NCBI GenBank assembly: GCA_937902995.1
Contig: CALEKY010000078.1
Coordinates: 1 to 64,000, forward strand
Direction: 5' to 3'
From: an uncultured Sinobacteraceae bacterium
GTDB taxonomy: Bacteria > Pseudomonadota > Gammaproteobacteria > Steroidobacterales > Steroidobacteraceae
DNA: 64,000 nucleotides
Shown here: piece by piece, positions 52,959 through 61,366 of the stretch
Layout: each line of letters starts with the position of its first letter
How positions within the stretch are numbered: the stretch's first letter is position 1
Translations under genes and position numbers: made by a program
The notes under the pieces: generated by a model
The model's input: only the letters and a program-made list of their open reading frames with translations
Told to the model about the DNA's origin: nothing
Database searches by the model: none

Positions 52959-53009
52959 TCGCGCGGCTCAGCTCAACGTTGGCAGCACGCCACGATCGGA
53001 GTCGACCGA

Positions 53010-53285
53010 CTACGCCCGATAAAAATAGGGATCGAGCACCTGCACTTCGTGGATGCTGTCGATCGGTAACTGATTGCGCTCCGCGACTTTTCGAATCGCC
53101 TCGGGAGAAGGACCGTCGTAGATGCACCAGGTCTTGCGGTGATCTCCGCTCACGTAGGAATGCACCCAGGTGACGCCTTCTTCGGCGTTCTTATTGACGA
53201 CTCCGAGACAGGCAGCAGCTCCTTCAGCATTCACGGGAATCTTGAGCCCGTCCGGAAATGTACGCTCGACGACATATCGTGGCAT
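53010..53285 (-). CDS. DUF4242 family protein
   Basis: A 91-residue ferredoxin-like fold protein matching DUF4242 from end to end: MPRYVVERTFPDGL, NAEEGVTWVHSYVSGDHRKTWCIYDGPSPEAIRKVAERNQLPIDSIHEV. His/Cys residues (VHSYV, KTWCIYDG) are conserved in the family, whose Streptomyces member binds nickel; metal binding here is inference. TAGGAGATCGCC precedes the ATG. Convergent with DUF2231. Confidence 0.93.
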   Translation of the reverse strand: MPRYVVERTFPDGLKIPVNAEGAAACLGVVNKNAEEGVTWVHSYVSGDHRKTWCIYDGPSPEAIRKVAERNQLPIDSIHEVQVLDPYFYRA

Positions 53286-53433
53286 GGCGATCTCCTATGC
53301 TGATCGAGAGCGGGGGAAACGCGGAATGCCCATCGCGGCTGAACGTGCACGCTACGGATCCGCGTCGAGATTCTCTTACACCCGCTCCGTTGCTAAAGCA
53401 ACCTATCGGTAAGACAGCAGCCCTTTCGGGCGA

Positions 53434-54591
53434 TCAGCATTCGCTCGCGATGATCCTGGCCAGGCGAGCGATGCCTTCTTCGATCTTGTCCGTCGGCACG
53501 GTCACGAACGACAGGCGCAACGTATTGGTCTGCGGTTCGTTCGCATAGAACGGCGCACCAGGAACGAACGCAACGTTCTCGGCGATCGCCTTGTCGAGCA
53601 ACTTCAAAGTATCGATCTGCGGCGGCAGTTTCACCCAAATGAACATGCCGCCCGCAGGCTCGTTCCATGACACGCTTCGAGGAAAATGTCTTGCCAAGGC
53701 ATCGAGCATGGCCCGGCATTGCGAAGCATACAGAGCGCGAATCGTCGGAATGTGCTCATCGAGAAACCCGTCCTTGATCACCTCGTGCACGACGCGTTGA
53801 TTGAAGCTCGGCGTGTGCAGATCCGCAGCTTGTTTCGCTTGCACGAGCTTTCGGTGCAAGGCCTTCGGCGCCAGCAAGTAGCCGACGCGTAAACCGGGCG
53901 CCAGCACTTTCGAGAACGAACCCAGGTGCACGACGCCTTCGGGATACATCGAGTGCAGTGTCGGCAAACGTTCGCCGCTGTACGAGAGCTCGCCGTAGGG
54001 ATCGTCTTCGATCAACAACAAACCGGCGTCGGCTGCGAGCCGCGTCAACGCTTCGCGGCGAGCGACAGGCAATCTTCGTCCGGTCGGATTCTGAAAATTC
54101 GGTAGACAATAAAAGAACCGCGCAAGGCGTGCGAGCTCGGGCGTGAGCGCTTCCGGCACGATCCCATCGTCATCCGAAGGCACGGACACGAACTGCGGCT
54201 CGCTCAGCGAGAATGCCTGTAGTGCGCCCAGATACGTGGGCGTTTCGACGAGCACACGGCTGCCGACATCGATCAACACCTTGCCCAACAAATCCAATCC
54301 TTGCTGGGAACCTGTCGTGATGAGCACGTTGTCGACATCGACGCCGTGACGAGCCGCCACCCATTCGCGCAACGGCAGATAACCTTCCGTGGGTCCGTAT
54401 TGGAGCGCCGCCGAAGGCGCTTTGGCGAGCACCTCCTGGCAAGCTGTGCGCAAACGTTCGACCGGAAATGTCACCGGAGACGGCAAACCGCCGGCAAAGG
54501 AGATGACTTCCGGCCGCTCGGTCACCTTGAGGATCTCCCGAATCGCCGAGCTCGTCAGCTTCTGCGCACGTTGCGACAACGTCCAAGTCAT
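53434..54591 (-). CDS. PLP-dependent aminotransferase (2-aminoadipate/aromatic type)
   Basis: A 385-residue fold-type I aminotransferase: VISFAGGLPSPVTFPVERL, ALQYGPTEGYLPLREWVAAR, YCLPNFQNPTGRRLP, LLIEDDPYGELSYSG and the Schiff-base lysine in HLGSFSKVLAPGLRVGYLLAP. C-terminal Arg in LRLSFVTVP. It is the LysN/kynurenine-type group that uses 2-oxoglutarate or aromatic oxo acids; the natural substrate is unknown. The start at 54591 follows GGAGCGG with 8-nt spacing; the open frame upstream belongs to another small ORF. Confidence 0.93.
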   Translation of the reverse strand: MTWTLSQRAQKLTSSAIREILKVTERPEVISFAGGLPSPVTFPVERLRTACQEVLAKAPSAALQYGPTEGYLPLREWVAARHGVDVDNVLITTGSQQGLDLLGKVLIDVGSRVLVETPTYLGALQAFSLSEPQFVSVPSDDDGIVPEALTPELARLARFFYCLPNFQNPTGRRLPVARREALTRLAADAGLLLIEDDPYGELSYSGERLPTLHSMYPEGVVHLGSFSKVLAPGLRVGYLLAPKALHRKLVQAKQAADLHTPSFNQRVVHEVIKDGFLDEHIPTIRALYASQCRAMLDALARHFPRSVSWNEPAGGMFIWVKLPPQIDTLKLLDKAIAENVAFVPGAPFYANEPQTNTLRLSFVTVPTDKIEEGIARLARIIASEC

Positions 54592-54748
54592 AAGACCGCT
54601 CCACGACAGAGAGCCCAGTGTACGGCCCGCCCGACTTCCGGGGCATAGGCAGCAGGATGACGCCGTTGCCGATACAGTTGACGTCGCGTGACGTCGCGCC
54701 GAACCAGACAATAGATCCTGATCCTGCGCCGCCGATCGCTCTCGACTC

Positions 54749-54922
54749 TCAAGTGCCCAAGACACGGTCCATGGGACTTTGAACCCACCAGCTCGGCGCA
54801 CGTCGCCACTGCCGCGGCGCGAGACGCTTCGCCTCTTCAGGCTCCTTGAGGTGCGGCGGCGGCCATACTCGACGTTGGCGATGCGCTCCGACCGATTCGA
54901 CGACACGCACGATCTGTAACAT
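54749..54922 (-). CDS. 57-residue basic, Trp-rich hypothetical protein
   Basis: ATG at 54922 is preceded by GGAGGAG with 7-nt spacing, one of the strongest ribosome binding sites in the window. The product begins MLQIVRVVESVGAHRQ and is rich in Arg, Pro and Trp (RVWPPPHLKEPEE, PRQWRRAPSWWVQSP). No signal peptide, membrane helix or known family. It lies between the aminotransferase gene and the divergent kinase. Real translation is suggested only by the Shine-Dalgarno; codon context is otherwise unremarkable. Confidence 0.45.
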   Translation of the reverse strand: MLQIVRVVESVGAHRQRRVWPPPHLKEPEEAKRLAPRQWRRAPSWWVQSPMDRVLGT

Positions 54923-55109
54923 GACTCGGCTCCTCCGATGGGCGTGTCGATAGTTCAGTTCGGAAGACGGACAATCGGCTTGCTGCCGCAGGACACGGCG
55001 CTGACCAAACATGGCAAATCGTGGCAGCGCCGACATTTGCTTGCCTCGCGCGTATGGCAACGAAGAGCGGCCTGCGGCACACTCCCCCGCCTCATTTCGG
55101 TCCCAGACA

Positions 55110-56456
55110 ATGAAGCTCCGTACGCATGTGAATCTGATCGTCGCGAGTCTGAGCGCGGCGTTCATCGTCATGCTCCTCTGGATCGAAGTCGATCGCACGC
55201 GTCGGGCCGTGCACGAAGAGATTGCGGCGGCAAACATCGTCGCGACGCGACTACTCAGCCGAGTCGCCGAAACCTACGGCGAAGGAGGCGACCGCAATGT
55301 GCACGAGTTCCTCGAGGAGCTCGGTCGCGTACGCGCCAATGAAATCACGTTGCTCAGCAGCGGCGGCGAGGTGCTCTATCGGTCCCCGGAGGCGACCTAT
55401 AAGGCAGGGCGTAAAGCGCCTGCGTGGTTCGAGCGTTGGTTGCTGCCCCCCACTTCTCCGCACGTCGTCGAGCTCCGAGACGGCTCGCGCCTGATCGTCG
55501 AAGCGAACGCATCGCGCGCCATCCTCGACGGTTGGGACGACGGCGTTCAATTGTTGTGGGCTGGCGGCATTGCATTCATCGTCATCAATGCGCTCGTATT
55601 CTGGCTCGTCGGGCGCGCCGTCGCGCCGCTGCCTGTCATCGTCGACGGTTTGAGACGGATCGAAGACGGCGAGCTGGACTATCGCTTGCCGTCGCTACGG
55701 GGCCAGGAAGCCGCGGCGATCGGTGCCGCCTTCAATCGGATGGCGGAGTCCGTTCAGGAGCGCTGGCGTGCCGAGCGCAAGGTGCGCGAAGCCGAAGCAC
55801 GACTTCAGGAACGCCGCGAGCTCGACCGTTTGATCGAGGAGCGCCTCAACGAAGAACGCCAACTCATCGCGCGCGAGTTGCACGATGAGTTCGCACAATC
55901 CGTCACGGCGATCCGTACGCTGGCCGTGGTCGTCGCAGGACGAGAGCCGAGCGACAGCCGCGCGGGCGAAGCAGCGCGCCTGATCTCGGCGGAAGCCGGC
56001 CGCCTGTACGATGCGATGCACGGGCTGATTCCGCGCCTTGCGCCGCTCGCACTCGATACGTTGAGCCTTGCCGAAACGCTCGAGGGCTTCGTCAATGAGT
56101 GGCGGCGTCGCCATGGCTCGGTCGAGTTTCAGCTTCGTCACGAGCTTCCGGTGCAACTCAATGCGAGCGTCAGCTTGGCGATTTATCGCATCGTGCAGGA
56201 AGGCGTCACGAATGCGGTTCGGCACGCACAGCCGAACCAGATCGATATAGAGGTTCGCGTGGAATCGGAGCGAGTCCATGTTCGGGTCGAAGACGATGGC
56301 GTCGGACTGGCCGACGACTGGGCCAGTCGCGGCCGGTTCGGATTGCGCGGTCTCAAAGAGCGAGTTGCGAAGCTCGACGGAGAGTTCTCGGTGCGCAACC
56401 GTCCGGGCGGCGGCGTCGAGCTGAGCGCTGCAATTCCTCTGGATACGCCATCATGA
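55110..56456 (+). CDS. HisKA_3 membrane sensor kinase
   Basis: A 448-residue kinase: membrane helix (about 8-26), periplasmic sensor (about 27-147), second helix (about 148-168), HAMP (about 169-222), then dimerisation H-box LIARELHDEFAQSV (H258) and an intact HATPase_c domain: YRIVQEGVTNAVRHA (N368), VEDDGVGL (395-400) and RFGLRGLKERVAKLDG. The pairing with the next gene (4-nt overlap) makes a NarX/NarL-like two-component pair. Stimulus unknown. The start at 55110 gives the membrane helix; the open frame upstream lacks a better start. Confidence 0.95.
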   Translation: MKLRTHVNLIVASLSAAFIVMLLWIEVDRTRRAVHEEIAAANIVATRLLSRVAETYGEGGDRNVHEFLEELGRVRANEITLLSSGGEVLYRSPEATYKAGRKAPAWFERWLLPPTSPHVVELRDGSRLIVEANASRAILDGWDDGVQLLWAGGIAFIVINALVFWLVGRAVAPLPVIVDGLRRIEDGELDYRLPSLRGQEAAAIGAAFNRMAESVQERWRAERKVREAEARLQERRELDRLIEERLNEERQLIARELHDEFAQSVTAIRTLAVVVAGREPSDSRAGEAARLISAEAGRLYDAMHGLIPRLAPLALDTLSLAETLEGFVNEWRRRHGSVEFQLRHELPVQLNASVSLAIYRIVQEGVTNAVRHAQPNQIDIEVRVESERVHVRVEDDGVGLADDWASRGRFGLRGLKERVAKLDGEFSVRNRPGGGVELSAAIPLDTPS

Positions 56457-57094
56457 TTCGTGTGCTCTTGGCCGACGATCACGCGGTCGTGAGAACAGGC
56501 TTTCGATTGCTGCTCGAGAGCACCGGCGAAGTGCAGGTCGTCGGCGAAGCGGATTCCGGGGAAGCGTGTATCGCCAGATTCGATGAGCTTGCGCCCGATG
56601 TCGTCGTGCTCGACTTGTCGATGCCGGGCATGGGCGGACTCGAAGCGCTGCGCCGGCTGCGCGCACGCTCCGATCGGGCACGCGTGCTGGCTTTGTCCGC
56701 GCACGACGATTCGATGCATGCGCGGCGCGCTTTACGACAAGGGGCGCTCGGATTTCTATCGAAACGCACTGCCCCGGAAACGCTATTGGAAGGCGTTCGC
56801 GCGGTTGCCGCGGGCAATCGTTACCTCGATCCCAGTCTCGCTCAGGATGTGACGCTCGCGGCCATCGACTCGGAGCCCTCGCCCCTCGAACAACTCTCCG
56901 AACGCGAGTTCGAAGTCTTCATCCGACTTGCACGCGGCGAAGCCGTGCAACGCATCGCTCAAGAGCTCAATGTCTCCGCCTCCACCGTCGGCACTCACCT
57001 CTACAACATCAAACAAAAGCTACGCGCAACCAATCAGGCCGAATTGACCCTCATTGCGCTGCGAGCTGGGTTGTTGCTGGAAAGCAAGGAATAG
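56453..57094 (+). CDS. NarL/FixJ-family response regulator
   Basis: A 213-residue regulator: receiver (about 1-120) with D8/D9, D54 in VVVLDLSMPGMGG, S82 and K104; and LuxR HTH (about 145-205) with LSEREFEVFIRLARGEAVQRIAQELNVSASTVGTHLYNIKQKL. Its ATG overlaps the kinase stop. Unlike the 1.2-3.8 kb operon, all residues for phosphotransfer are intact in both partners. A polypurine repeat follows. Confidence 0.96.
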   Translation: MIRVLLADDHAVVRTGFRLLLESTGEVQVVGEADSGEACIARFDELAPDVVVLDLSMPGMGGLEALRRLRARSDRARVLALSAHDDSMHARRALRQGALGFLSKRTAPETLLEGVRAVAAGNRYLDPSLAQDVTLAAIDSEPSPLEQLSEREFEVFIRLARGEAVQRIAQELNVSASTVGTHLYNIKQKLRATNQAELTLIALRAGLLLESKE

Positions 57095-57247
57095 GGAAGG
57101 GAAAGAGGGAAGAAGGGAAAGGGGAAAGGGGAAAAGGGAAAAGGGAAAGCAACGCAGTTGCCGACCATTCACTACTCACCACTTACGACTCACCGCTCAC
57201 CTTCGCACCGCGAATCACGAATCACGGAGCACGGAGCACGATCACCA
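57095..57247. repeat. Intergenic repeats downstream of the response regulator
   Basis: GGGAAAGGGG-type polypurine tract (57091-57149), then ACTACTCACCACTTACGACT (57174-57193) and ACGAATCACGGAGCACGGAG (57217-57236) units. No gene. Confidence 0.65.
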
Positions 57248-57520
57248 TCATCCCCTCGGCAGCGCCCTCACACTCCGTTCTGCCTCCTGAGTCGTCTGGA
57301 ACCGTGCTCGTTCTTCCAAGAACTCTCGGGCTTCGCGCGTGCGCTCGACCTCTTCGGCCTTGGTCGTACAGACCGTTCTCAAGACAAGCGAGCCGGTTGG
57401 TCTGACGCGCCGGCACGTGACTCTCTCCTCCTCAGCGAAGCGGGTGCTCAGCGGGACAAGTGCCGTGGAGCACGCGATGAGCAAGAGGCTAGCAACACCC
57501 AGCGCGATGAAGGTTTTCAC
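57248..57520 (-). CDS. Small lipoprotein, paralogue A
   Basis: A 90-residue predicted lipoprotein with a GTG start and lipobox LIAC (Cys17). The mature part has the motif V-T-C-R-R-V-R-PTGSLVLRTVCTTKAEEV, i.e. two Cys around a PTGS core, then a charged helix. A protein encoded at 60984-61271 shares LLLIACS-ALV, PTGSL and RVCTT/TVCTT, so the two are paralogues. The motif C-x(5-6)-TGS-x(5-7)-VC-x-T recurs in small proteobacterial envelope proteins of unknown role. Confidence 0.78.
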   Translation of the reverse strand: MKTFIALGVASLLLIACSTALVPLSTRFAEEERVTCRRVRPTGSLVLRTVCTTKAEEVERTREAREFLEERARFQTTQEAERSVRALPRG

Positions 57521-57637
57521 GGGAGCACCCTGAGTGAAACTCGGACGCGAATCGCCGTTGCTTTTGCAACAGCAGACGCACCCGAGCCCCCAGGGAACGC
57601 CCGGCCGATTCCGCGGTTCCTGCCCAAAAGGGTCGCT

Positions 57638-57871
57638 TCAGCGCTCCTCGCCTTTGACCGCGTCGCGGAAGGCACGGCCGCCCTCTTTGGCCGCCTCGCC
57701 GATCGTTTTGCCGACCTTCTTGGCTCCTTGACCCACTTCGCGCACCGCTGAGCCGACGGCCTGGCCGACTTCGCGCGCGCTTTCTTGCAATGTGGGCGGC
57801 TTCTCTTCGTTCGCAGCGCAGCCGGCCATGCAGAGCGCAAGGCAGGCCGCGACCAGTCGGATCGTGCTCAT
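57638..57871 (-). CDS. Small helical-repeat lipoprotein
   Basis: A 77-residue lipoprotein: signal peptide, lipobox CMAGC (Cys18) and a mature region with amphipathic repeats (REVGQAVGSAVREVGQGAKKVGKTIGEAAKEGGRAF), reminiscent of LEA-like 11-residue periodic helices. The start at 57871 follows GAGG with 8-nt spacing; an upstream ATG at 57907 is less likely. Function unknown; small lipoproteins of this form are common near stress genes. Confidence 0.78.
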   Translation of the reverse strand: MSTIRLVAACLALCMAGCAANEEKPPTLQESAREVGQAVGSAVREVGQGAKKVGKTIGEAAKEGGRAFRDAVKGEER

Positions 57872-58166
57872 GATCTGTGCCTCGTGCCAGAGACAATCTC
57901 CTCCCAATGTAACGGGACAACGTGAACGGTCAATGGCTTAGCGTCGACGAGGCAATCGGCCAGCACATATATATGTACCCGTTCGATGGACGCGACAGGC
58001 GCGAACGGCCCCATCTGGGCACGAATTTCTCGAATCGGGCGCGAAATCCCATAAACAACCGGCCGAATTCCACGAACTTCCAGTAGAATCCGCGCCCACG
58101 TTCGCTGGGCGCCCCCGCTCCTAGGGACATTTGCACCTAACCCCTCGTTTCTAATGGAAGTTCGCT
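57872..58166. promoter_or_regulatory. Upstream region of the EF-G gene
   Basis: No gene. The plausible -10 box TAGAAT (58084-58089) lies about 80 bp before the EF-G start, without a good -35 box. The leader between 58090 and 58166 contains CCTAGGGACATTTGCACCTAA. Nothing else recognised. Confidence 0.35.
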
Positions 58167-60323
58167 ATGCCTCGTACCATCCCTCTTTCCGAGATCCGGA
58201 ACATCGGCATCATCGCCCATGTCGACGCCGGAAAGACCACCACAACCGAACGCATCCTGTATTTCACGGGGCGTAAGCACACGTTCGTCGATGTCCATGA
58301 GACGAAGGACCTGAAGTCCTCTACGACCACGGACTACATGGAGCAGGAGCAGAAGCGCGGCATCACGATTCAGAGCGCCGCGGTCTCGGCGTTCTGGAAG
58401 AAGAAAAAGATCAACGTCATCGATACTCCGGGTCACGTCGACTTCACGATCGAGGTCAACCGCTCGCTCCGCGTGCTCGACGGCGCCGTCGTCGTCTTCG
58501 ACGGCGTGGCTGGCGTGGAACCGCAATCGGAAACGAACTGGCGTCTGGCGGACAACTATCAGGTGCCGCGTATCTGCTACGTCAACAAGATGGACCGCAG
58601 CGGCGCGAACTTCCTGCGTTGCGTCGACATGATCAAGAAGCGCCTCGGCGCCCGCCCGCTGCCGGTCCAACTGCCGATCGGCTCCGAAGACAACTTCAAG
58701 GGCATGATCGACCTCGTCGAAATGAAGGCCTATGTGTACGTGTCGGACGATCGCGACACGCCCTGGGAAGTGCACGAGGTCACGCCGGACATCGCCGACA
58801 AGCTCGGCATCCAGGTCCCGAGCGATCGCGCGATCCTTGCTGCTTACGAGCAGTACCGCAATGAGCTCGTCGACACCTGCCTCGAGCAGGACGATGAGGC
58901 CATGGAGGCCTATTTGAACGACGGCACGATCCCGTCCGCCGACGTGCTGCGCAAATGCCTGCGCAAGGGCACGATCAACGGCGCGTTCAATCCGGTACTG
59001 TGCGGCTCGTCGTACAAGAACAAGGGCGTACACCAGTTGCTCGACGCCATCGTCGATTATCTGCCCGCCCCGACGGACGTGCCTGCGATCAAGACCGTCG
59101 ACGCCGACGGTAATCCGATCGGCGAGCGTGTCTGCTCGGACGACGAGCCGTTCGCCGGCCTCGCTTTCAAGGTGATCAACGACGCCTACGGCACGCTCAC
59201 GTTCGTGCGCGTGTATTCGGGCGTGCTGACCAAGGGCATGTCGATCATGAACTCCACGCGCGGCAAGCGCGAAAAGATCGGACGCATGGTCGAAATGTTC
59301 GCCAACCAAGCCAATCCGATCGAAGAAGCGCGCGCCGGCGATATCATCGCGCTGGTCTCGCTCCAGGAAACCGACACCGGCGACACGCTGTGCGACTCTG
59401 CGGCGCCCGTCGTGCTCGAGCGCATGCGCTTCCCGGATCCGGTGATCAGCGTCTCGGTCAAGCCGAAGAACAAGGCCGACCAGGAGAAGTTCAGCGCGGC
59501 GCTCGGCAAGATGGTCCGCGCCGATCCTTCGCTGTATCTCGAAACCGACCGCGAAACGGGCCAGACGATTCTGCGCGGCATGGGCGAGCTGCATCTCGAA
59601 GTGACGCTCGACCGTATCCGCACGGAGTTCAACGTCGAAGGCGTGATGGGTCAGCCGCAGGTGGCCTACCGCGAAACCATCACGAAGCCGGTCGAAGAGC
59701 GGTACACGCACAAGAAGCAGACCGGCGGTGCGGGTCAGTTCGCCGAAGTGTGGATCACCTTCGAACCACTGGAGCGCGGCGAAGGCATCCAATTCGTCGA
59801 CGAGACGGTCGGCGGTTCGGTGCCGAAGGAGTACGTGCCTTCCGTCGAAAAGGGTCTGCGCATGCAGGCCGAACAGGGCGTGCTGGCCGGCTATCAGACG
59901 GTCGATTTCCGGGCGCGTCTCACCGGGGGCAGCTACCACGACGTCGACTCGAACGCGCTGACGTTCGAAATCGCGGCGAAGGCCTGCTTCCGCGAAGCGA
60001 TGCGTAAGGCAAACCCGATCCTGCTCGAGCCCGTCATGAAGGTGGAGACGGTGACGCCGAACGACTATCTCGGCGACGTCATCGGCGACATCAACCGCCG
60101 CCGCGGTATGATCCAAGAGCAGCTCGAGCGCGGTGCGAACATCGCCGTCGTGTCGCTCGTGCCGCTCTCGGAGATGTTCGGTTACATCGGACATCTACGC
60201 GGCATGACGAGCGGTCGTGCGTCGTACACGATGGAGTTCTCGCACTACGAGCCGGTACCGCGCCAAGTTGCCGATGCAGTCATTGCCGAGGCGGCGAAGG
60301 CGAAGGAAGCTCAGCGCGCATGA
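58167..60323 (+). CDS. fusA: Elongation factor G
   Basis: A 718-residue translational GTPase: P-loop AHVDAGKTTTTERIL (GxxxxGKT), switch I EQEQKRGITIQSAA, DTPGH, NKMD, and domains II-V with LDAIVDYLPAPTDVP, HGMGELHLEV-like RGMGELHLEVTLDRI, GSYHDVDSNALTFEIAA, LLEPVMKVE, GDVIGDINRRRGMI and SEMFGYIGHLRGMTSGRASYTMEF. It catalyses ribosome translocation. It stands alone, not in a str operon with rpsL/rpsG, and its switch I segment (HETKDLKSSTTTDYMEQEQ) departs from the usual GAATMDWM, so it may be a second, EF-G2-like copy. The codons used are those of a highly expressed gene. An opposite-strand 685-codon open frame is a shadow of this bias. Confidence 0.95.
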   Translation: MPRTIPLSEIRNIGIIAHVDAGKTTTTERILYFTGRKHTFVDVHETKDLKSSTTTDYMEQEQKRGITIQSAAVSAFWKKKKINVIDTPGHVDFTIEVNRSLRVLDGAVVVFDGVAGVEPQSETNWRLADNYQVPRICYVNKMDRSGANFLRCVDMIKKRLGARPLPVQLPIGSEDNFKGMIDLVEMKAYVYVSDDRDTPWEVHEVTPDIADKLGIQVPSDRAILAAYEQYRNELVDTCLEQDDEAMEAYLNDGTIPSADVLRKCLRKGTINGAFNPVLCGSSYKNKGVHQLLDAIVDYLPAPTDVPAIKTVDADGNPIGERVCSDDEPFAGLAFKVINDAYGTLTFVRVYSGVLTKGMSIMNSTRGKREKIGRMVEMFANQANPIEEARAGDIIALVSLQETDTGDTLCDSAAPVVLERMRFPDPVISVSVKPKNKADQEKFSAALGKMVRADPSLYLETDRETGQTILRGMGELHLEVTLDRIRTEFNVEGVMGQPQVAYRETITKPVEERYTHKKQTGGAGQFAEVWITFEPLERGEGIQFVDETVGGSVPKEYVPSVEKGLRMQAEQGVLAGYQTVDFRARLTGGSYHDVDSNALTFEIAAKACFREAMRKANPILLEPVMKVETVTPNDYLGDVIGDINRRRGMIQEQLERGANIAVVSLVPLSEMFGYIGHLRGMTSGRASYTMEFSHYEPVPRQVADAVIAEAAKAKEAQRA

Positions 60324-60343
60324 CGCAAAGGGGATGAGGGAAA

Positions 60344-60370
60344 GGGGGCGCTGCGCGCCCCCTTTTCTTT
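60344..60370 (+). terminator. Rho-independent terminator after fusA
   Basis: GGGGGCGC-TGC-GCGCCCCC is a perfect 8-bp stem followed by TTTTCTTTT. The T-rich tail merges into a CCCTTT polypyrimidine repeat up to about 60402. Confidence 0.85.
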
Positions 60371-60411
60371 TCCCTTTCCCCTTTCCCTTTTCCCTTTCCC
60401 AACCAGCGGAC

Positions 60412-60918
60412 TCAATGCGGCGACTGATCTCTGAGTCGCACGTTCGCCACCTTGTCTCGATAGTCCTGCCTCACGTTCGAACCGAGCAACATCTTCATGC
60501 CGGTGAAGAGCTGGTTCTCGTTGAGCCAGATCTGCGCGCGTTCCGCATCGAAGCGGATGAGCTGCAAGTTGGGATCGTCTTTGCCGCCTTCGAACCAGGC
60601 GGCGACGAATCGATTCCATAGCCGGTCGATTCGGTCACGGTCGTTGTCGAGACTGAGCTCGCCATGGATGGACGCGAACAGATCATGGCCTTTGGATACG
60701 AAATGGGCAGTGGCGCGATGGCTGTCCCCCATCGAACGCACGAGATCGGTGTCTTTCGCCGTGAAGAACCAGATCGGCCCTTCCGCAAGCTCGTTGTCGA
60801 ACTGCGCCGTCATCGGCTGGCTGTGACCTTCTTCGACTCCCGCAAGTCCGAGCATTACGGTCATGTCGCTGCGCAACGACTTCCAGAATTTCGCCTCGAT
60901 CTGCTCTTCGTTCGACAT
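60412..60918 (-). CDS. PNPOx-like (general stress FMN-binding split barrel) protein
   Basis: A 168-residue protein of the pyridoxamine 5'-phosphate oxidase-like general stress group: KFWKSLRSDMTVMLGLAGVEEGHSQPMTAQFD, GPIWFFTAKDTDLVRSM, ATAHFVSKGHDLFASIHGELSLDNDRDRIDRLWNRFVAAWFEGGKDDPNLQLIRFD and AQIWLNENQLFTGMKMLLG. Related proteins bind FMN or FAD. The ATG at 60918 follows GGAGG with 7-nt spacing; the frame reaches 60987 upstream without a better start. Physiological role unknown. Confidence 0.92.
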   Translation of the reverse strand: MSNEEQIEAKFWKSLRSDMTVMLGLAGVEEGHSQPMTAQFDNELAEGPIWFFTAKDTDLVRSMGDSHRATAHFVSKGHDLFASIHGELSLDNDRDRIDRLWNRFVAAWFEGGKDDPNLQLIRFDAERAQIWLNENQLFTGMKMLLGSNVRQDYRDKVANVRLRDQSPH

Positions 60919-60983
60919 GGCAACACCTCCGTTGAGTACATGTCGAACGAGAGCTCGGCGCTTTTGTTCCGCACGCGAAACCG

Positions 60984-61271
60984 TCAAGGCGCGTGCATGC
61001 CGCGGCTACGCATCTGCTCTTCCAGCATCTCGATCTCGTCGCGCTGTTGTTGTTGAGCTTCTGCGAGCGCTTCCTTGGCCTCTGCAGCCTCCTCGGCGCT
61101 TGCAGCAGCGGTCGTACAGACGCGCTTCGGCAGGAGCGATCCGGTCGGCACGACATCCATGCACACCACCTGTCTCGCTTTGGCGAGCTCGCCCGGCTCC
61201 TGCACGAGCGCAGGCGAGCACGCGATGAGAAGTAAGCACAGAGATGACAGGACGAGGTTTCCGGCGTACAT
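60984..61271 (-). CDS. Small lipoprotein, paralogue B
   Basis: A 95-residue lipoprotein with lipobox LIAC (Cys18), the motif VVCMDVVPTGSLLPKRVCTTAA and a long Glu/Ala/Gln helix (EEAAEAKEALAEAQQQQRDEIEMLEEQ). It is a paralogue of the protein at 57248-57520 by lipobox context and the PTGSL...VCTT motif. The two Cys flanking PTGS may form a disulfide. Function unknown. Confidence 0.8.
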   Translation of the reverse strand: MYAGNLVLSSLCLLLIACSPALVQEPGELAKARQVVCMDVVPTGSLLPKRVCTTAAASAEEAAEAKEALAEAQQQQRDEIEMLEEQMRSRGMHAP

Positions 61272-61366
61272 GAGTCCGCGCCTCAGTAGTGGCGTCGTAA
61301 CGAGCCGGCATGCGCGCTCAGTTCCTTACCAAGCGCGAATCTTTCAGGGTGCGCGCGCTGCAGCAA

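Noticed and set aside
58137..60194. A 685-codon open frame on the minus strand opposite the EF-G gene
   Set aside because: It is antisense to a fully conserved EF-G with strong codon bias; the product is His/Arg/Asp-rich with no recognisable domain, as expected from the complement of GC-rich coding sequence.
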